This document shows, piece after piece, positions 62,501-64,000 of a stretch of DNA of 64,000 bases. The position numbers were made by a program, and so were the translations under genes. The notes below the pieces were generated by a model. The model was not told the DNA's origin. It did not search any database and saw only the letters and a program-made list of their open reading frames with translations. The first letter of the stretch is position 1, and the number at the start of each line of letters is the position of its first letter. The DNA comes from Tubulanus polymorphus (taxonomy: Eukaryota > Nemertea > Palaeonemertea > Tubulaniformes > Tubulanidae), in the NCBI RefSeq assembly GCF_964204645.1, contig NC_134030.1, positions 7,500,278-7,564,277 of the forward strand, written 5' to 3'.

Positions 62501-63585
62501 TGCTTGCGTTCTTCCCACTGAGCCCGACCTTCGGTCGCGGCGCGTTGTTTCAACTCGTGGAGACGTTTTTTCTGTTCTTCGATCACAGTATCACCTGCAA
62601 TGAAAGCCAAGTGAACTCATCGAATCTCATTCTACTGATTAAAATCGTCTAAAGATCTCAACAAAATAATTCCAAATTTCCGATAATTGCCTCTTGGTTC
62701 AGTTTTTGATGTCTTTTGAATGATAAATATTTCAAAATCTGTATAGTATAGTTTGAAGTTTTATCAGCAGATGGCCCCTCAGTGGCTCTTGCATCATATT
62801 ATATGGAGTAGGTAATTTTATGGTCGAGTTACGCTATTATTAGTTATTACTGGTTGTTCAACGCTTAAGTAGATCTTGTATTATCCTATTATAACAGTCA
62901 TTGCAACCGAAATATTGCCGGCATCGTAAACATAACACTCATTTGCGCTAACAGGCTATTCTGTGGTGGTAATGAACACTGGTTTCTCAAATAATCTGCC
63001 AGTTTTCCATTTCCAATAAGAGCATATTGCCTATCCGCATCCAGAAGCAATTGGGTGCCTACCCTGATAAAGATGACACTCAAGTAGAGAAACAGCTGAG
63101 GAATTACCGGTACCTCTCCACGGAGACATGACTGGGCTAGGGCAGAATTTTTGGCTGGGGAATGAGAAAAAACAAAAGCAAACAAATTTGAGCAGATTGG
63201 AGCCACGATCACACAAGCGTTTTTGGACCAGAACAACCATTCACATGGGTGCCAAATGGACCCAGGTTAGGTCCGAGTAAAATTTGGCCCATGCCCAACT
63301 ACATAGCGCGAACTCAGGTCTGAACTGGTCATTGCAGCTTTGAGCTCAATTTCATCGAGGACGCCACCACTCTATATATATATATATGGCTCCTGTGTGT
63401 TTGAAATCGGATGTACCTTGTTGTTCAAGGATCAGCAGTCTATTCTTCTCTACTTCTATCATACCCGCCGACATTTTCCTGTCGGGACTCATCGATTCCG
63501 ATCGAATCTTTTCGATCAGTTCCGTGCTGCGATTGTGCGCCGAGTTTTCAGATTTCGCTGGACATTCATCGCACGACTGCTTACT
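56527..63585 (-). CDS. PHLDB/LL5-type protein, C-terminal part (gene runs off right edge)
   Basis: Five 3' exons are readable: 63417-63585, 62408-62594, 61647-61743, 57242-57394, 56527-56964 (1044 nt, 347 aa), phases consistent and all GT-AG. The upstream exons lie beyond 64000. The first four exons encode charged coiled-coil and linker sequence (EEQKKRLHELKQRAATEGRA, KILEMERLIAQAQAEKLKLL, EELEKQLKDEMARREE). The last encodes RPLTRYLPV and a PH domain (TTCRGYLNKMGGKFRSWHKR, IYFQSIEDV, TFCVKTWDRTYFFVAPSPEA, MRIWIDVIFSGAEGYTQF). This is diagnostic of PHLDB1/2/3 (LL5). These proteins bind PIP3 and link cortical microtubules (via CLASP) to adhesion sites. A 4.2-kb intron separates 57394 and 61647. 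The paralogue cannot be named, so no symbol is given. Confidence 0.9.
57395..61646 (-). other. 4.2-kb intron of the PHLDB gene
   Basis: No exon with the right phase and homology was found inside. Most of it is AT-rich filler. It could hide an alternative exon. Confidence 0.5.
63373..63387 (+). repeat. (TA)n microsatellite
   Basis: A ctatatatatatatatgg run in an intron about 30 bases from the 63417 donor of PHLDB. Confidence 0.8.
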
Positions 63586-64000
63586 CTGAAAAATAAAACG
63601 ACGAAAAAACTCGATTATCGATGGAAGGTCTTATAGGTTATTCGCAGTCATCTCATAGCCGACGGCTACTAACATGACAGTCATCGTAGTGACTGGTGTG
63701 GTCTATACAAAAGTTTGGTAACATCTCAAATTGTTTCCAGGGTTCGAGTACGGTATACAGACGCGATAAATGGATTCTGCGAAAAACATTTCCATTATGC
63801 CACCGATGTGACGAGTTGATAAGATCTACATTTTTTCCGGAGTCGAGCCGCGATGGTATATATTCACAATACAAATCTATCAATCCCGACCAAGCAATTA
63901 CGCGTACGAAAACCAGTGGTCAATGCCGGACGACGTTGCGACGGCACCCGCGGCTAAAATTGCCGGCTTGTACAAACAGGACAGTTAATTTGGCATCTCG
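63586..64000. other. Window edge inside the PHLDB gene
   Basis: This should be intron upstream of exon 63417-63585. No further coding exon could be recognised before the window ends. Confidence 0.4.

Overview
The window reads as invertebrate (non-vertebrate bilaterian, plausibly lophotrochozoan) nuclear DNA. It is AT-rich, its genes are split into many short exons with GT-AG introns of about 0.1-4 kb, and introns and spacers are full of small inverted-repeat elements and minisatellites. The phylum is an inference from gene style only; nothing fixes the species.

Left part (1-16 kb) is accessory sequence. It holds a 40-bp minisatellite (486-1612), a G-rich 24-bp minisatellite (3172-3800), a stretch of diverged splice-site-like repeats (4.3-5.9 kb), and a decayed, intron-containing KDZ/HMGXB3-like transposase-type gene (6.6-10.9 kb). 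That pseudogene carries an internal 33-bp coding minisatellite and a nested TTAA-flanked MITE. Several terminal-inverted-repeat elements follow (11.4-15.1 kb), one of them a longer relative of an element found 30 kb away in an NFRKB intron.

Right part (16-64 kb) holds the real genes. In order: (+) a seven-exon, three-Ig, GPI-type lachesin-like cell-surface protein (16289-20436, 382 aa); (+) a six-exon secreted Ly6-like plus TSP1-like protein with a GPI-type tail (24189-32750, 287 aa); (-) NFRKB/INO80G, 24 exons rebuilt in consistent phase (47191-35622, 1365 aa) with an unusual expansion of GGKP motifs; (+) a broken rhodopsin-family GPCR (about 49.6-50.7 kb); (-) an intronless UDP-glycosyltransferase (53289-51694, 531 aa); (-) the 3' half of a PHLDB/LL5 gene ending in a PH domain (63585-56527), running off the right edge.

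The genes are not an operon. Functions are separate: adhesion (Ig, Ly6/TSP1), chromatin remodelling (NFRKB), detoxification in the ER (UGT) and cortical cytoskeleton (PHLDB). The first two genes converge on NFRKB. The most unusual signals are the repeat biology (related MITE pairs, tRNA-like inverted repeats, a hammerhead-like motif), the GGKP expansion and the Ly6+TSP1 architecture. No CRISPR, rRNA, intact tRNA or prokaryotic-style gene cluster was seen.
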